32,516 nucleotides of DNA from Candidatus Woesearchaeota archaeon. GTDB taxonomy: Archaea > Nanoarchaeota > Nanoarchaeia > Woesearchaeales > JAGVZT01. Location: the NCBI GenBank assembly GCA_017608295.1, contig JAFCGF010000021.1:1-32516 (forward strand), given 5' to 3'. This document shows positions 8,798-17,052 of the stretch, in pieces (position 1 is the first letter of the stretch; each line of letters starts with the position of its first letter). The notes beneath the pieces are model-generated. The model worked only from the letters and a program-made list of their open reading frames with translations, had not been told where the DNA came from and did no database searches. The position numbers were made by a program, and so were the translations under genes.

Positions 8798-9805
8798 CTA
8801 AGGTGCCAGGGTCATCAGCCGTTCTATTTCCTGCTCTACTTGCGCATCGTTCTTCGGTGCGGCATATCCCCTGTGACCTTTCTGAAGGCTCCAGATGAAT
8901 TTGGGTTTTCCCTCGTCATCGCGCAGACGGCCGCTGCCATCCCAGTCCTCCTCATAGTATTGCGTCCCATACACGGCGTATAATACAGACACCTGATCCC
9001 AGCTGGAGCGGCCCACATTGGGACCCTGTTCCCATTCCAACTCGTATGCCCGTCTGATGGGATTGTTTATCGGGGTGGTGGCGGTCAGAGTTTCGCCCGT
9101 AATCATACTGCTACCCACGTCCGTAACAACCAAAGTTCCCGGCCAGTTTTCAATGACATACTGTGTTTGGTCCACCAGGTCGTGTCGCGTAAAATTGAAG
9201 TCGTCGTCATGCAATGCGCCCATGGCGACCAACTTTTTGACTTTCTTTTTTACCAGGGCAAACCCCTTTGGGTCTTTCAACAGATCGTTGAGATTGTTGA
9301 GAAAACCCACGCTGACGATGACAACGGAATCGTCTGCCTGGGTTTTGAGTAGGTGCTTATACACCTCAACTGCATTTCCTACGATATTGTCGAAGGGATC
9401 GTGTGGCATGTTATCTACATCAAAGCTGCGTTCCTGGCTGAAGTAATCGGAAGGGTCGGGATCATTGAATTCGCCGTTGTAATTGCCGTAGATACCAATG
9501 GGAATGGTGCCGCGGTTGTAGTAGGTATTGATGGCATCGATTACAGACGGTCCCAAGGGATGTACTTCATTATAGCCAACGCCCAGCAGGTTCACTTTGC
9601 CCTCTTTTTGCAGTCCATGCAGCACGGCCAGCGCCCCAACATCATCCACATCCAAGGTCATATCCGTTTCATAAATGACAGGGATGCTCGTGGTGGCCGT
9701 TGCGTCAGCCGAAGATTCCGCATGGGAACTTTTGGCTGTACAAGTCAGCAGCATGAGAAACGCAATCGGTGCAAGTACAAAACGAATGGTATTTTTTGTC
9801 TTCAT
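8798..9805 (-). CDS. Secreted nucleoside hydrolase-like protein
   Basis: 335 residues of the inosine-uridine-preferring nucleoside hydrolase (IUNH) type. The N-terminal segment F-V-L-A-P-I-A-F-L-M-L-L-T-C is a signal peptide with a weak lipobox-like end, so the protein is probably exported and perhaps lipid-anchored. This is unusual, since most bacterial IUNH proteins are cytosolic. The Ca2+-binding Asp cluster reads E-T-D-M-T-L-D-V-D-D-V-G-A-L, and the distal Asp is in S-S-W-D-Q-V-S-V-L-Y-A-V. The known reaction is hydrolysis of the N-glycosidic bond of ribonucleosides; in this glycan island the substrate is open. It is a close paralogue of the first third of the next gene upstream in the operon (9841-13263). 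AGGAGA precedes the ATG at 9805. Confidence 0.85.
   Translation of the reverse strand: MKTKNTIRFVLAPIAFLMLLTCTAKSSHAESSADATATTSIPVIYETDMTLDVDDVGALAVLHGLQKEGKVNLLGVGYNEVHPLGPSVIDAINTYYNRGTIPIGIYGNYNGEFNDPDPSDYFSQERSFDVDNMPHDPFDNIVGNAVEVYKHLLKTQADDSVVIVSVGFLNNLNDLLKDPKGFALVKKKVKKLVAMGALHDDDFNFTRHDLVDQTQYVIENWPGTLVVTDVGSSMITGETLTATTPINNPIRRAYELEWEQGPNVGRSSWDQVSVLYAVYGTQYYEEDWDGSGRLRDDEGKPKFIWSLQKGHRGYAAPKNDAQVEQEIERLMTLAP
9623..9697. repeat. 75-base exact repeat inside paralogous nucleoside hydrolase genes, copy 1
   Basis: Identical over 75 bases to 13081-13155, including all synonymous positions. It encodes the Asp-rich metal site of the nucleoside hydrolase domain. It indicates recent duplication or gene conversion between the two genes. 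Confidence 0.9.
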
Positions 9806-9840
9806 TGCAGGTCTCCTGGCTAAATCTTTTCTCGATTCCT

Positions 9841-12800
9841 TTATTCGATAACGGAAAGCATATCAATTGTCTTTTCAGTCTCTTTATCATCGCCGAATAT
9901 TTTTATTGTGTGATTACCTTTGGCAAGGTTATGTAGTTCAAATATTTTTACATAATACTGTCCATGAACGCTCGATGTATCTTTTTGGCTGAATGGACCA
10001 TATAAAATACCATCCAACTCAATTGTTACAGTGCCCCCTTTGGGACTTCGATAGGCGTAATACTGTACAGCAGTTCCTGTAAAAGTCAGTTCTGTCGAAC
10101 AATTTGCATATCCAAAGGTCAGGTAGGCACCTGATGCGTTCCATTTTTCGTCCTGAGTTTCAAACCCCTTATAGATCCATCGCGGATCATTATCTTCAAT
10201 GGTTTTCCACGGCACTTTCGTAAATGGAACGGGTGATGGTGTAATGTTCGAACCGGCGCCGGGTATGATCCAATTATCCCCTTTAACAGCGCCGCCCATT
10301 TCTTCCACTACCACCTTATCAATGATCCGGATTCCCCTTTCAGCCATATCGGTGAAATTGTCCAATGGAATGGGCATGTTAAATCGGGTTCGCGATATAT
10401 TATATTCATCCGAAAAATCAAACTTATTAAAGTGGCTTTGAAGTTCTTTATGGCCGTATAAAAGACCGAGTAATCCTCCCCAGGTCGCAGTGGGGTTGTC
10501 GGAATCCCATCCGCACATGCAACCGATACGAATGGTTTTTTTGTAGTTGCCTTCACCATACAGCAGACTGATGATAGATGCAGCAAAATTAATCCCAGAA
10601 TCCCAGGGATATTTGTATTCATATCCCGCAGTCACCTTATGCTGATATCTAAGGGAGACTTCATCCCTTGTTTTTTCCCAGTCATTTTTATCCGGGTTGG
10701 CGGCATGGGATGCCTTAACAAAATCATACATATCGGCAATGTAGGACCACTCGGGAACCCTTTTGTGCGCTTGTTCTGCCAACCAGACCACCTGCTTTTT
10801 CCGAGAAAGAGTCTTATCTACGCAAGACGATAAAGAATGCATAATCATGTAAAATTCTGACGCCCATTCCGAGTGTAGATACGCAGTGGTCCTTATTGGA
10901 AGATGGCCGATTTTCAAAGCAACATCTGGACGGCCCGGAGCAAATGCTCCGAAAATCTCTGTCGTCAACTGTGCGTCTATCATATCCCACATCGGATTGT
11001 TTTCGGGAAGCGACGTTGCCGGAGGAACGGCACCATTTTGCATCTGTCCAATAGCAGAAAGATTTGAAACCCACAGCCTGGGCAATCCGATGTGTTTCCG
11101 CCACGCGACACTGATCTGTTCTCCTGTGAGCAGGTAATTATTGAACTTTTCAATGGCATGTTGATAAACATATTCTATGTCTGTATCATCATCAGCACCC
11201 CAGGGCGACTCGTTCAGAACAAAATCATATTTTCCAGGGCCGAAATCGGCATCAGTGAAGAAAGGAAAGTCAGTACGTCTGTTTTCGGTGGGCAACCCAG
11301 TCCAATTGCCAATACAGCTGCCGAGCCAGAAACCCCGGAGTTTGTCCTTATACTCGGTTCTGCTTAGAATCATCCGGTCTTGCTGAGTTTTGCTGGATAA
11401 GCTGTTGGGCGGTTCCGTCATCAGGTCTTCAATAATCCGGGCATAAGCGTCAGCTGGTAAAAGCGCCTCGATAACTGAGTCATTTCGGGTTTTCATTTCC
11501 CATTTAAATCCACTTGGCAAGGATCCTGTTCCGCTGCTGGTTTTTGAAAAGTAGTTGCAGGCTCCCCTTACACCATACAGGACCGTCATCTGATCATGGC
11601 TGGCCAAGCCAACAAATTTGGAGCCTGAATATTTATAGTACGCCTGGCGCACAGGATTCTCTGCGGGAGTTTCTTTTAAACCGAGGCCGGTCATAACATC
11701 ACCACCCAGATGGTGAAATGTCAGCGGAGACGGCCAATGTTCCAGTACATTTTGCGCTGCCTTCGCGGTGTTGTGAAAGCCCAGGTTGTGGTTGTCACCA
11801 TTGTGACTGCCCATAATCACCAGTTCTTTCACTTTTCTTGCAACCAGGGCAGGGCTGTTTTTAAGTAACACATCGAGGTTGTTCATAAAACCGGTGCTGA
11901 TAATTGTCACAGACTTATCAGGTTGTTTTGCTAAAACTGTTTTATAAACTTCCAGAGCGCTTAAGGCATCTTCATCATCAAGATCGTGGGGGAATTTAGC
12001 AATGTCATCCAGATAGGCCGAGGCGTCCGGATCCGGGAAAGCACCCCGATAAACGCCGATAGGTATTTCGCCCCTTCCATACCATGTGTTAATGGCATCG
12101 ATGGCGGCCACGCCGCTGGTATGAACCTCGTTTAAACAGACTGCCAAGAGTTCAGCCTCTCCTCTGTTCTGAAGCGCTTGAATCATCGCCAATCCGCCCA
12201 CATCATCTACAGCCAGGCACATATTTGTCTCATATATTATTTTCCTTGGTTGCGTGTCCTGGGCAGTTGAAAGAACCGGTAGGGTCATCAGCCTTTCTAT
12301 TTCATCTTCGACGTTTTTTTCGTTCTTCGGCACCGCGTATCCCCTGTGACCGGCACTGAAGGTCCAGGAGTATCCATTTCTCAGACTGCCATCGCCATCC
12401 CAATCTTCCATGTAATATTCGGTCCCGTATACTGCGTACAACACGGTTACCTGATCCCAACTGGATCGGCCGACATTGGGGCCCTGTTCCCATTCCAACT
12501 CGTATGCGCGTCTGACCGGATTATTCACGGGTGTGGTACTGGTCAATGTTTCGCCGGTAATCATATCGCCGCCATCATCCGTGATGACAACAGTGCCGGG
12601 CCAGTTTTGTATGACATATTGAGATTGATCTACAAGGTTATGTCGTGAAAGGTTAAAACCGTCATCATGTAACCCACCCATTATTGCCAATAGCTTGACT
12701 TTGCTCTTCACAAGTTTGAAACCCTCAGGGTCTTTTAACAGATCATGCAGGTTATTGAGAAAGCCGACGCTGATAATGACAACAGAATTGTCAACCTGAG

Positions 12801-13263
12801 TTTTCAGTAGATGTTTATACACCGCCACAGCGTCGCCTACTATATTATCGAACGGATCATGTGGCATGTTATCGACATCAAAGCTGCGCTCGCTGGTGAA
12901 GTAATCCGACGCGTCCGGATCCTTGAAATCTCCCCTGTAATTCTTGTAAATGCCAATTGGAATTGTACCGCGACCATAATAGGTATTGATGGCGTCGATC
13001 GCAGACGGGCCCAGCGGATGCACTTCATTATAGCAAACGCCCAGCAGTGTCACTTTGCCCTCATTCTGCAATCCATGCAACACGGCCAGCGCCCCAACAT
13101 CATCCACATCCAAGGTCATATCCGTTTCATAAATGACAGGGATGCTCGTGGTGGCAGTGGTATCCAATGAAGAGTCTGCATTCGAACCCCTGGCCGTACA
13201 AGTCAACAGCAAAAGAAACGCAATCGGTGTAAGTACAAAACGAACGACTTTTGTAATTTTCAT
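9841..13263 (-). CDS. Four-domain secreted protein: two nucleoside hydrolase domains, ADP-ribosylglycohydrolase, carbohydrate-binding-like domain
   Basis: 1140 residues with an export signal ending L-L-L-L-T-C. Domain 1 (~41-328) is IUNH-type with D48, D52, D54-D55 and distal D270. Domain 2 (~340-616) is a second IUNH-type copy in which the first two Asp positions are N347 and A351; only D353-D354 and D557 remain. Domain 3 (~633-985) is ADP-ribosylglycohydrolase-like: G-A-D-D-D-T (689-694), and C-G-W-D-S-D-N-P-T-A-T-W-G-G-L-L-G near 917-933, matching the two Mg2+-binding motifs of the family. Domain 4 (~1025-1140) is a jelly-roll-like module of the kind found at the ends of secreted glycosidases. 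All three catalytic folds cleave N-glycosidic or ribosyl bonds, which suggests one ribosylated or structurally similar substrate. AAGGAAA precedes the start. Confidence 0.85.
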   Translation of the reverse strand: MKITKVVRFVLTPIAFLLLLTCTARGSNADSSLDTTATTSIPVIYETDMTLDVDDVGALAVLHGLQNEGKVTLLGVCYNEVHPLGPSAIDAINTYYGRGTIPIGIYKNYRGDFKDPDASDYFTSERSFDVDNMPHDPFDNIVGDAVAVYKHLLKTQVDNSVVIISVGFLNNLHDLLKDPEGFKLVKSKVKLLAIMGGLHDDGFNLSRHNLVDQSQYVIQNWPGTVVITDDGGDMITGETLTSTTPVNNPVRRAYELEWEQGPNVGRSSWDQVTVLYAVYGTEYYMEDWDGDGSLRNGYSWTFSAGHRGYAVPKNEKNVEDEIERLMTLPVLSTAQDTQPRKIIYETNMCLAVDDVGGLAMIQALQNRGEAELLAVCLNEVHTSGVAAIDAINTWYGRGEIPIGVYRGAFPDPDASAYLDDIAKFPHDLDDEDALSALEVYKTVLAKQPDKSVTIISTGFMNNLDVLLKNSPALVARKVKELVIMGSHNGDNHNLGFHNTAKAAQNVLEHWPSPLTFHHLGGDVMTGLGLKETPAENPVRQAYYKYSGSKFVGLASHDQMTVLYGVRGACNYFSKTSSGTGSLPSGFKWEMKTRNDSVIEALLPADAYARIIEDLMTEPPNSLSSKTQQDRMILSRTEYKDKLRGFWLGSCIGNWTGLPTENRRTDFPFFTDADFGPGKYDFVLNESPWGADDDTDIEYVYQHAIEKFNNYLLTGEQISVAWRKHIGLPRLWVSNLSAIGQMQNGAVPPATSLPENNPMWDMIDAQLTTEIFGAFAPGRPDVALKIGHLPIRTTAYLHSEWASEFYMIMHSLSSCVDKTLSRKKQVVWLAEQAHKRVPEWSYIADMYDFVKASHAANPDKNDWEKTRDEVSLRYQHKVTAGYEYKYPWDSGINFAASIISLLYGEGNYKKTIRIGCMCGWDSDNPTATWGGLLGLLYGHKELQSHFNKFDFSDEYNISRTRFNMPIPLDNFTDMAERGIRIIDKVVVEEMGGAVKGDNWIIPGAGSNITPSPVPFTKVPWKTIEDNDPRWIYKGFETQDEKWNASGAYLTFGYANCSTELTFTGTAVQYYAYRSPKGGTVTIELDGILYGPFSQKDTSSVHGQYYVKIFELHNLAKGNHTIKIFGDDKETEKTIDMLSVIE
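13081..13155. repeat. 75-base exact repeat inside paralogous nucleoside hydrolase genes, copy 2
   Basis: Partner of 9623-9697. It covers the metal-binding segment of domain 1 of the four-domain protein. Confidence 0.9.
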
Positions 13264-13301
13264 AGCATGTTTCCTTAAGTGAAGTAGTAATTCGACACAG
13301 T

Positions 13302-15587
13302 CTATTGCTCACTCATTAATTTGACGATGGTCGGTTCAAGGGCCTCAGCCCATAACCGATACCCTTTTTCACTCAGGTGCACAAAATCCGGCATCACCTC
13401 GCGCGTCAGCACACCCTTGTCATCAAGAAAGGTCTCGTTGATGTCCAGATAAAAGATATGTTTGCCGTCGGCGATCCTGGATGCGATCTTACTGGCTTGA
13501 TCATTCTTGGCCCATTGCGGATTAAACGTCGTACTGTGTCCCAAAGCTTCGCGTTGTTCATCACTGCCAAACCCGCGCGGAAAAATCGCCAGGATCAGAA
13601 TCTTTGTCTTGGGCATTTTAGCCCGCATCCTGGTACAGATCGCCTTAATACCGTCAGCAATTTCTTCGGCCGTATGTTCCTGACCATTGGAATTATTGGT
13701 ACCAATCATCAGAACCGCCAGTTTCGGATTGAGGCCGTCGATCTCGCCGTTATCAAAACGCCACAGCACACTCTCGGTACCGTCACCTCCGAAGCCCATA
13801 TTCAGCGCATTTCGCGAAGCATAATACTGATCCCACACCTTCTTACCCATGTTATCCCAGTTGTGTGTGATTGAATCACCTACCATAATCAAGTCAATAT
13901 TTCCCTGGGCAATACGTTTAAGCACCTTCTGATGCCGCGATAACCACCACTCACTACCAGTCCGATCCTCCGGTGTTACCGCAGAATGTTTCTTACCCGC
14001 CAAACCATATGGATCGAAAGTTTGCTTCTCTAGGCAACCAGGCAAAATTTGAAATGCATACAGTTTTGCATTGTAGAGATAAAACTTCAGGCGTATTGTT
14101 TTGCCCTTGATCGAAGACAGGTCTTTGTGACTGCTCCACTGTGGTTTTAGTCTCAACTCGTCAACACCGCCGAATATTTTGGCTTCACTCGCTGTAAAGC
14201 CCGGGATCGGCTTGCCGTCGGGGTCGAGTACCTCGGCATAGAATCTGCCCTTTTGGGCATCAACATTGACCTGCAACGTATCCCCTTCAAGCTGGAAAGG
14301 CTTGGTCGTGATCGTGCCCAGCTTATCTTTGGCCTGTTGGCATATAAAACGGTCCAGGGGCAGGGTGGCCAAGCCGACCTTACCACTCTCTTTCTTGGCC
14401 GAAGCGGGACTGTGGTGCTGGCTGTACAGACCGGTATAGTAGATATAATGCTCATCGCCACGCGTGATGATCTCTGAAGATGGCTCAAGGATAGCTTTAT
14501 CAAAGCTGTAATCAGGCCCACGCTGAACAAGAGGTTTTTTAGCATAGACCCAACTCTTGTCAAAATCCGTTCCATTCCTGCTCGTTCCGATATAGAAATC
14601 AATCACATCTGTCTCAGGGCGTTTATCAGGGTATTCCACCGGAACCCTGCCCTCAGCCCCTGTCAGTTCCCCCATCGTCAGCACGTGCATCAAACCAAAG
14701 TAGATGTTTTCGTAAACCCAGATCTTCATGGACTCCATCTGGAATGCGGGAACACCTGCGTCGGTCAGCTTATTGCTCGGATCATCTACATTGATGACGG
14801 TCAACGTCTTCCACGCGGTGGGATAGTCAAGCAGATTGTTATCCTTTTCATGCACCATGATACGGCTGGCACGTGACTCCTTAAGGTCGCCCATCGCTCC
14901 CAAGTCGGTTCGGGTAAGAAACATATAGCGATTTTGGATAGGATCCCATAGAATCTGGTTATGGGTATCGGCAGCCCTTCCCGTAACAGATTTTCCGCCG
15001 TTGTAACCTCTCCAGTGTATGCCGTCAGCGGAGTACGCCAGGGCACACTTGGTATTGCCAGGATTATGAGCGGCCTTGTATTTCTCCGGATGCCCCCAGG
15101 GAACAGTCGGGTCGATCATGAAGGAAGATGCGTAGAACGTGCCGCTGTCTTTTCCACGATATGAAATCAGGTTGCTCTTACCATCCTGAGAAACGAGGGG
15201 CTTGGTCCAGTCTATGCCGTCTTTCGATTCTGCATAACCGGTAGCCCCGCGGCAAGCCCGGTAGAGCATCTGGAAGCACTGGCGATTGTCATTGAAGACA
15301 ACAGAAAGACGCCTGGCGAATTCACTATTTCTGCCTGTCTGAGGCTTGCCGTCAGGGAGTTGCTTGGTCGGATTAAAATCAGTCGGCACACTGGGCTTCA
15401 TAACCACACCCATTTTCTTGGGTTTGCCCAATTCGCGGGTGATATTGTGCTTTTCGGCAATGACATAATCATCCACCAGCAGTTGTTTCTGCAAGCCAAC
15501 CGGAGCCAGCTTCTCGCCAGCAACGATCGAAGTCCACAGGGCCATTATTAAGGCCATCGCAGTTGTCGTTGTCATGGTTGTTTTCAT
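13302..15587 (-). CDS. Five-bladed propeller protein fused to an SGNH/GDSL esterase
   Basis: 761 residues with a signal peptide (1-24). Residues ~25-420 form the propeller, opening L-A-P-V-G-L-Q-K-Q-L-L-V-D-D-Y and carrying D207-T-H-N210 and D378-E379. A beta-sandwich (~424-515) ends N-A-K-L-Y-A-F-Q-I, as in the gene at 20134. Residues ~545-761 are an SGNH hydrolase of the PAF-acetylhydrolase type: G-D571-S572-I-T (nucleophile Ser), G-F-G-G-D-G (598-603), G629-T-N-N (block III), and D734-F-V-H737 (catalytic Asp and His). The esterase would remove acetyl or other acyl groups from sugars; sialate or xylose O-acetyl groups are possible but unproven. TGAGGA precedes the ATG. The propeller part resembles GH32/GH43-clan folds, but I cannot assign a characterised family. 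Confidence 0.85.
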   Translation of the reverse strand: MKTTMTTTTAMALIMALWTSIVAGEKLAPVGLQKQLLVDDYVIAEKHNITRELGKPKKMGVVMKPSVPTDFNPTKQLPDGKPQTGRNSEFARRLSVVFNDNRQCFQMLYRACRGATGYAESKDGIDWTKPLVSQDGKSNLISYRGKDSGTFYASSFMIDPTVPWGHPEKYKAAHNPGNTKCALAYSADGIHWRGYNGGKSVTGRAADTHNQILWDPIQNRYMFLTRTDLGAMGDLKESRASRIMVHEKDNNLLDYPTAWKTLTVINVDDPSNKLTDAGVPAFQMESMKIWVYENIYFGLMHVLTMGELTGAEGRVPVEYPDKRPETDVIDFYIGTSRNGTDFDKSWVYAKKPLVQRGPDYSFDKAILEPSSEIITRGDEHYIYYTGLYSQHHSPASAKKESGKVGLATLPLDRFICQQAKDKLGTITTKPFQLEGDTLQVNVDAQKGRFYAEVLDPDGKPIPGFTASEAKIFGGVDELRLKPQWSSHKDLSSIKGKTIRLKFYLYNAKLYAFQILPGCLEKQTFDPYGLAGKKHSAVTPEDRTGSEWWLSRHQKVLKRIAQGNIDLIMVGDSITHNWDNMGKKVWDQYYASRNALNMGFGGDGTESVLWRFDNGEIDGLNPKLAVLMIGTNNSNGQEHTAEEIADGIKAICTRMRAKMPKTKILILAIFPRGFGSDEQREALGHSTTFNPQWAKNDQASKIASRIADGKHIFYLDINETFLDDKGVLTREVMPDFVHLSEKGYRLWAEALEPTIVKLMSEQ

Positions 15588-15620
15588 ATCGTCCTCACAA
15601 AATGGTGCGCTGAGGAATAA

Positions 15621-15634
15621 GTGCGATTACGCAC
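15621..15634. other. Small inverted repeat between two operon genes
   Basis: GTGCG-ATTA-CGCAC forms a 5-base-pair stem with a four-base loop in the 83-base gap between the BNR protein and the propeller-esterase. No T-tract follows on the minus strand, so it is not a convincing terminator. It may be an RNA-processing or attenuation hairpin, or chance. Confidence 0.3.
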
Positions 15635-15670
15635 CGATATCTTCAAGCGTTCTATTTCTATTTGCTTGCT

Positions 15671-16891
15671 TCATTTGCTATTGTCGATCCATTCGGGCAC
15701 TTCGCCGTTTCCGGTCTTCTCACCTCCGAGCAGCCAGGAGAGGTTGAAGACTGCCGCCTTGACACCCCAGACGCCATCCTTGCAACCATCGAATAGGATG
15801 TAGATTCGCCCCTGGCTTGGTGTTTCGGGTCGTCCAGCACCCAGTGTTGAATACCCACTATCGCCGGCAAATACAAGCCTCTTGACTGGCCATGTCTCGC
15901 CGCCGTCGAAGCTGGCCCAGACCGTGAGATTTTCACGGAGCTGACCTCTCGAAGCGCCCGCTTGTTCGATGGGAGGCATGATGCCCTTGTCAGTATCGAC
16001 GTTGGAGTAGAGAAGGATATCCCGATCCTTGACGGGCAGGCGGATCAATCCGCCGAAACAGCCGTAAGAAGTTCCGCGAGCTCCATCGGGCAGGATTTTG
16101 CTGCGCCAGAAGTTTAACCAACGCTCGCCGCCGTCATAGCTCCATGCGAAAAAGCGGTTGCCCCGGCTCATGTGTTCGCGCGAACTGTAGAGGATTCGGC
16201 CGTCTGAAATCTCCGCCAGCGCAGCCTCGCCAGTTCCGATGACGGGAAATGGCGCAGTGGTTTGCCAAGTCTTGCCATGATCATCGCTGTAAATGGCGGT
16301 ATTGTAAATATAGGGCCGCCACTGCAATTCATTCGATGGCGCCCAACGGACCGGCATAAGCAACCGACCTTTGTGTTCACCAAACGTCAGCGTGATGCCG
16401 GGCTGCATGGCGCCGGTACTGAGATCGTCTTTCTCAGAATGGCCGTGCCCGAACAGATTGGGACGGATGGTAATCTCCTCACATTTCCAAGTAAGGCCAT
16501 CATCGAAACTAATCAATCGATGTCCTTTCGCATGCACCAACATGATAGCACCTGTGGCCTCATCGACCACAGCGTTGCAACCTGTTGCCTCAGGGCCGAT
16601 CGACATAATCTCAGACCATGTGTCGCCGCCATCGGTGCTTCGACGCAGCTCCTGCCCATCGTGAGCCAGTACCGTACCGTTCTGCGTGGTGATAATGTTC
16701 CAGCCACCTATATCCTCTTCAAAAAACTGATGATACAAGTAGCATGGTGTATCCATGAAAGCCGATAGATCGCCCTGGGCCAACTTAATATCCGGCACAG
16801 CGCTGACTATATTCAACGCCACCAACAAAAGGACTGTCGCTGTGGCGACAGTCCGTGCCTGCACCGGGAGTGCTCGGACCACTCTTCTCAT
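15671..16891 (-). CDS. Secreted BNR/Asp-box (sialidase-fold) protein with an incomplete catalytic set
   Basis: 406 residues from ATG 16891. This start is preferred over the ATG 33 bases upstream because AAAGGAG sits eight bases before it and it gives a clean signal peptide (~1-32). Five Asp-boxes S-x-D-x-G-x-x-W begin at residues 85, 128, 202, 251 and 327, defining a six-bladed sialidase-like propeller. Landmarks resembling the sialidase Glu (E222 in T-G-E-A-A-L-A-E), one Arg (R238) and Tyr (Y347 in G-Y-S-T-L) are visible. There is no R-I-P motif near the N-terminus, and the third Arg position (V-R-V-S-x-D-x-G in sialidases) is W325. It is therefore probably not a standard exo-sialidase; a glycan-binding or different-specificity role is possible. 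The start overlaps the stop of the upstream 54-codon frame as ATGA. Confidence 0.82.
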   Translation of the reverse strand: MRRVVRALPVQARTVATATVLLLVALNIVSAVPDIKLAQGDLSAFMDTPCYLYHQFFEEDIGGWNIITTQNGTVLAHDGQELRRSTDGGDTWSEIMSIGPEATGCNAVVDEATGAIMLVHAKGHRLISFDDGLTWKCEEITIRPNLFGHGHSEKDDLSTGAMQPGITLTFGEHKGRLLMPVRWAPSNELQWRPYIYNTAIYSDDHGKTWQTTAPFPVIGTGEAALAEISDGRILYSSREHMSRGNRFFAWSYDGGERWLNFWRSKILPDGARGTSYGCFGGLIRLPVKDRDILLYSNVDTDKGIMPPIEQAGASRGQLRENLTVWASFDGGETWPVKRLVFAGDSGYSTLGAGRPETPSQGRIYILFDGCKDGVWGVKAAVFNLSWLLGGEKTGNGEVPEWIDNSK

Positions 16892-17052
16892 GCTCCATAC
16901 TCCTTTCCGTCTGGGATTTCCCATTTACATGGATAACAAACATAGTCATCAACCAGAAGCAATTTCTGCAAACCGACCAACGCCAATTCAGCAGCTCGGG
17001 TCATCAAGATACAGACTATCGTAAAACAAGATAAACTCACAGACGGCTTCAT
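16888..17052 (-). pseudogene. 54-codon remnant of a propeller-protein N-terminus
   Basis: ATG at 17052 to TGA at 16888-16890 encodes 54 residues: a signal-peptide-like start, then A-E-L-A-L-V-G-L-Q-K-L-L-L-V-D-D-Y-V. This matches the beginning of the propeller proteins at 13302 and 20134 (E-L-V-P-V-G-L-Q-K-Q-L-L-V-D-D-Y-V in the latter). Similarity ends abruptly after D-D-Y-V, inside the 29-base repeat, and the tail C-Y-P-C-K-W-E-I-P-D-G has no counterpart in those proteins. Its start overlaps the stop of the upstream gene (ATGA) and its stop overlaps the start of the downstream gene (ATGA). It may therefore still be translated and couple the two. It is most likely what remains of a deleted operon gene, or else an exported micro-peptide. 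Confidence 0.7.
16910..16938. repeat. 29-base repeat, copy 2
   Basis: Matches 5386-5414 at 27 of 29 positions; the inverted-repeat core TGGGATTTCCCA is at 16912-16923. It lies ~20 bases upstream of the BNR-protein start and inside the 54-codon remnant, exactly where that frame stops resembling the propeller family. Confidence 0.7.

Noticed and set aside
16889..16924. Longer start of the BNR protein at 16924
   Set aside because: The extra 11 residues are encoded by the 29-base repeat and the ribosome-binding site; the internal ATG at 16891 has an AAAGGAG and a proper signal peptide.
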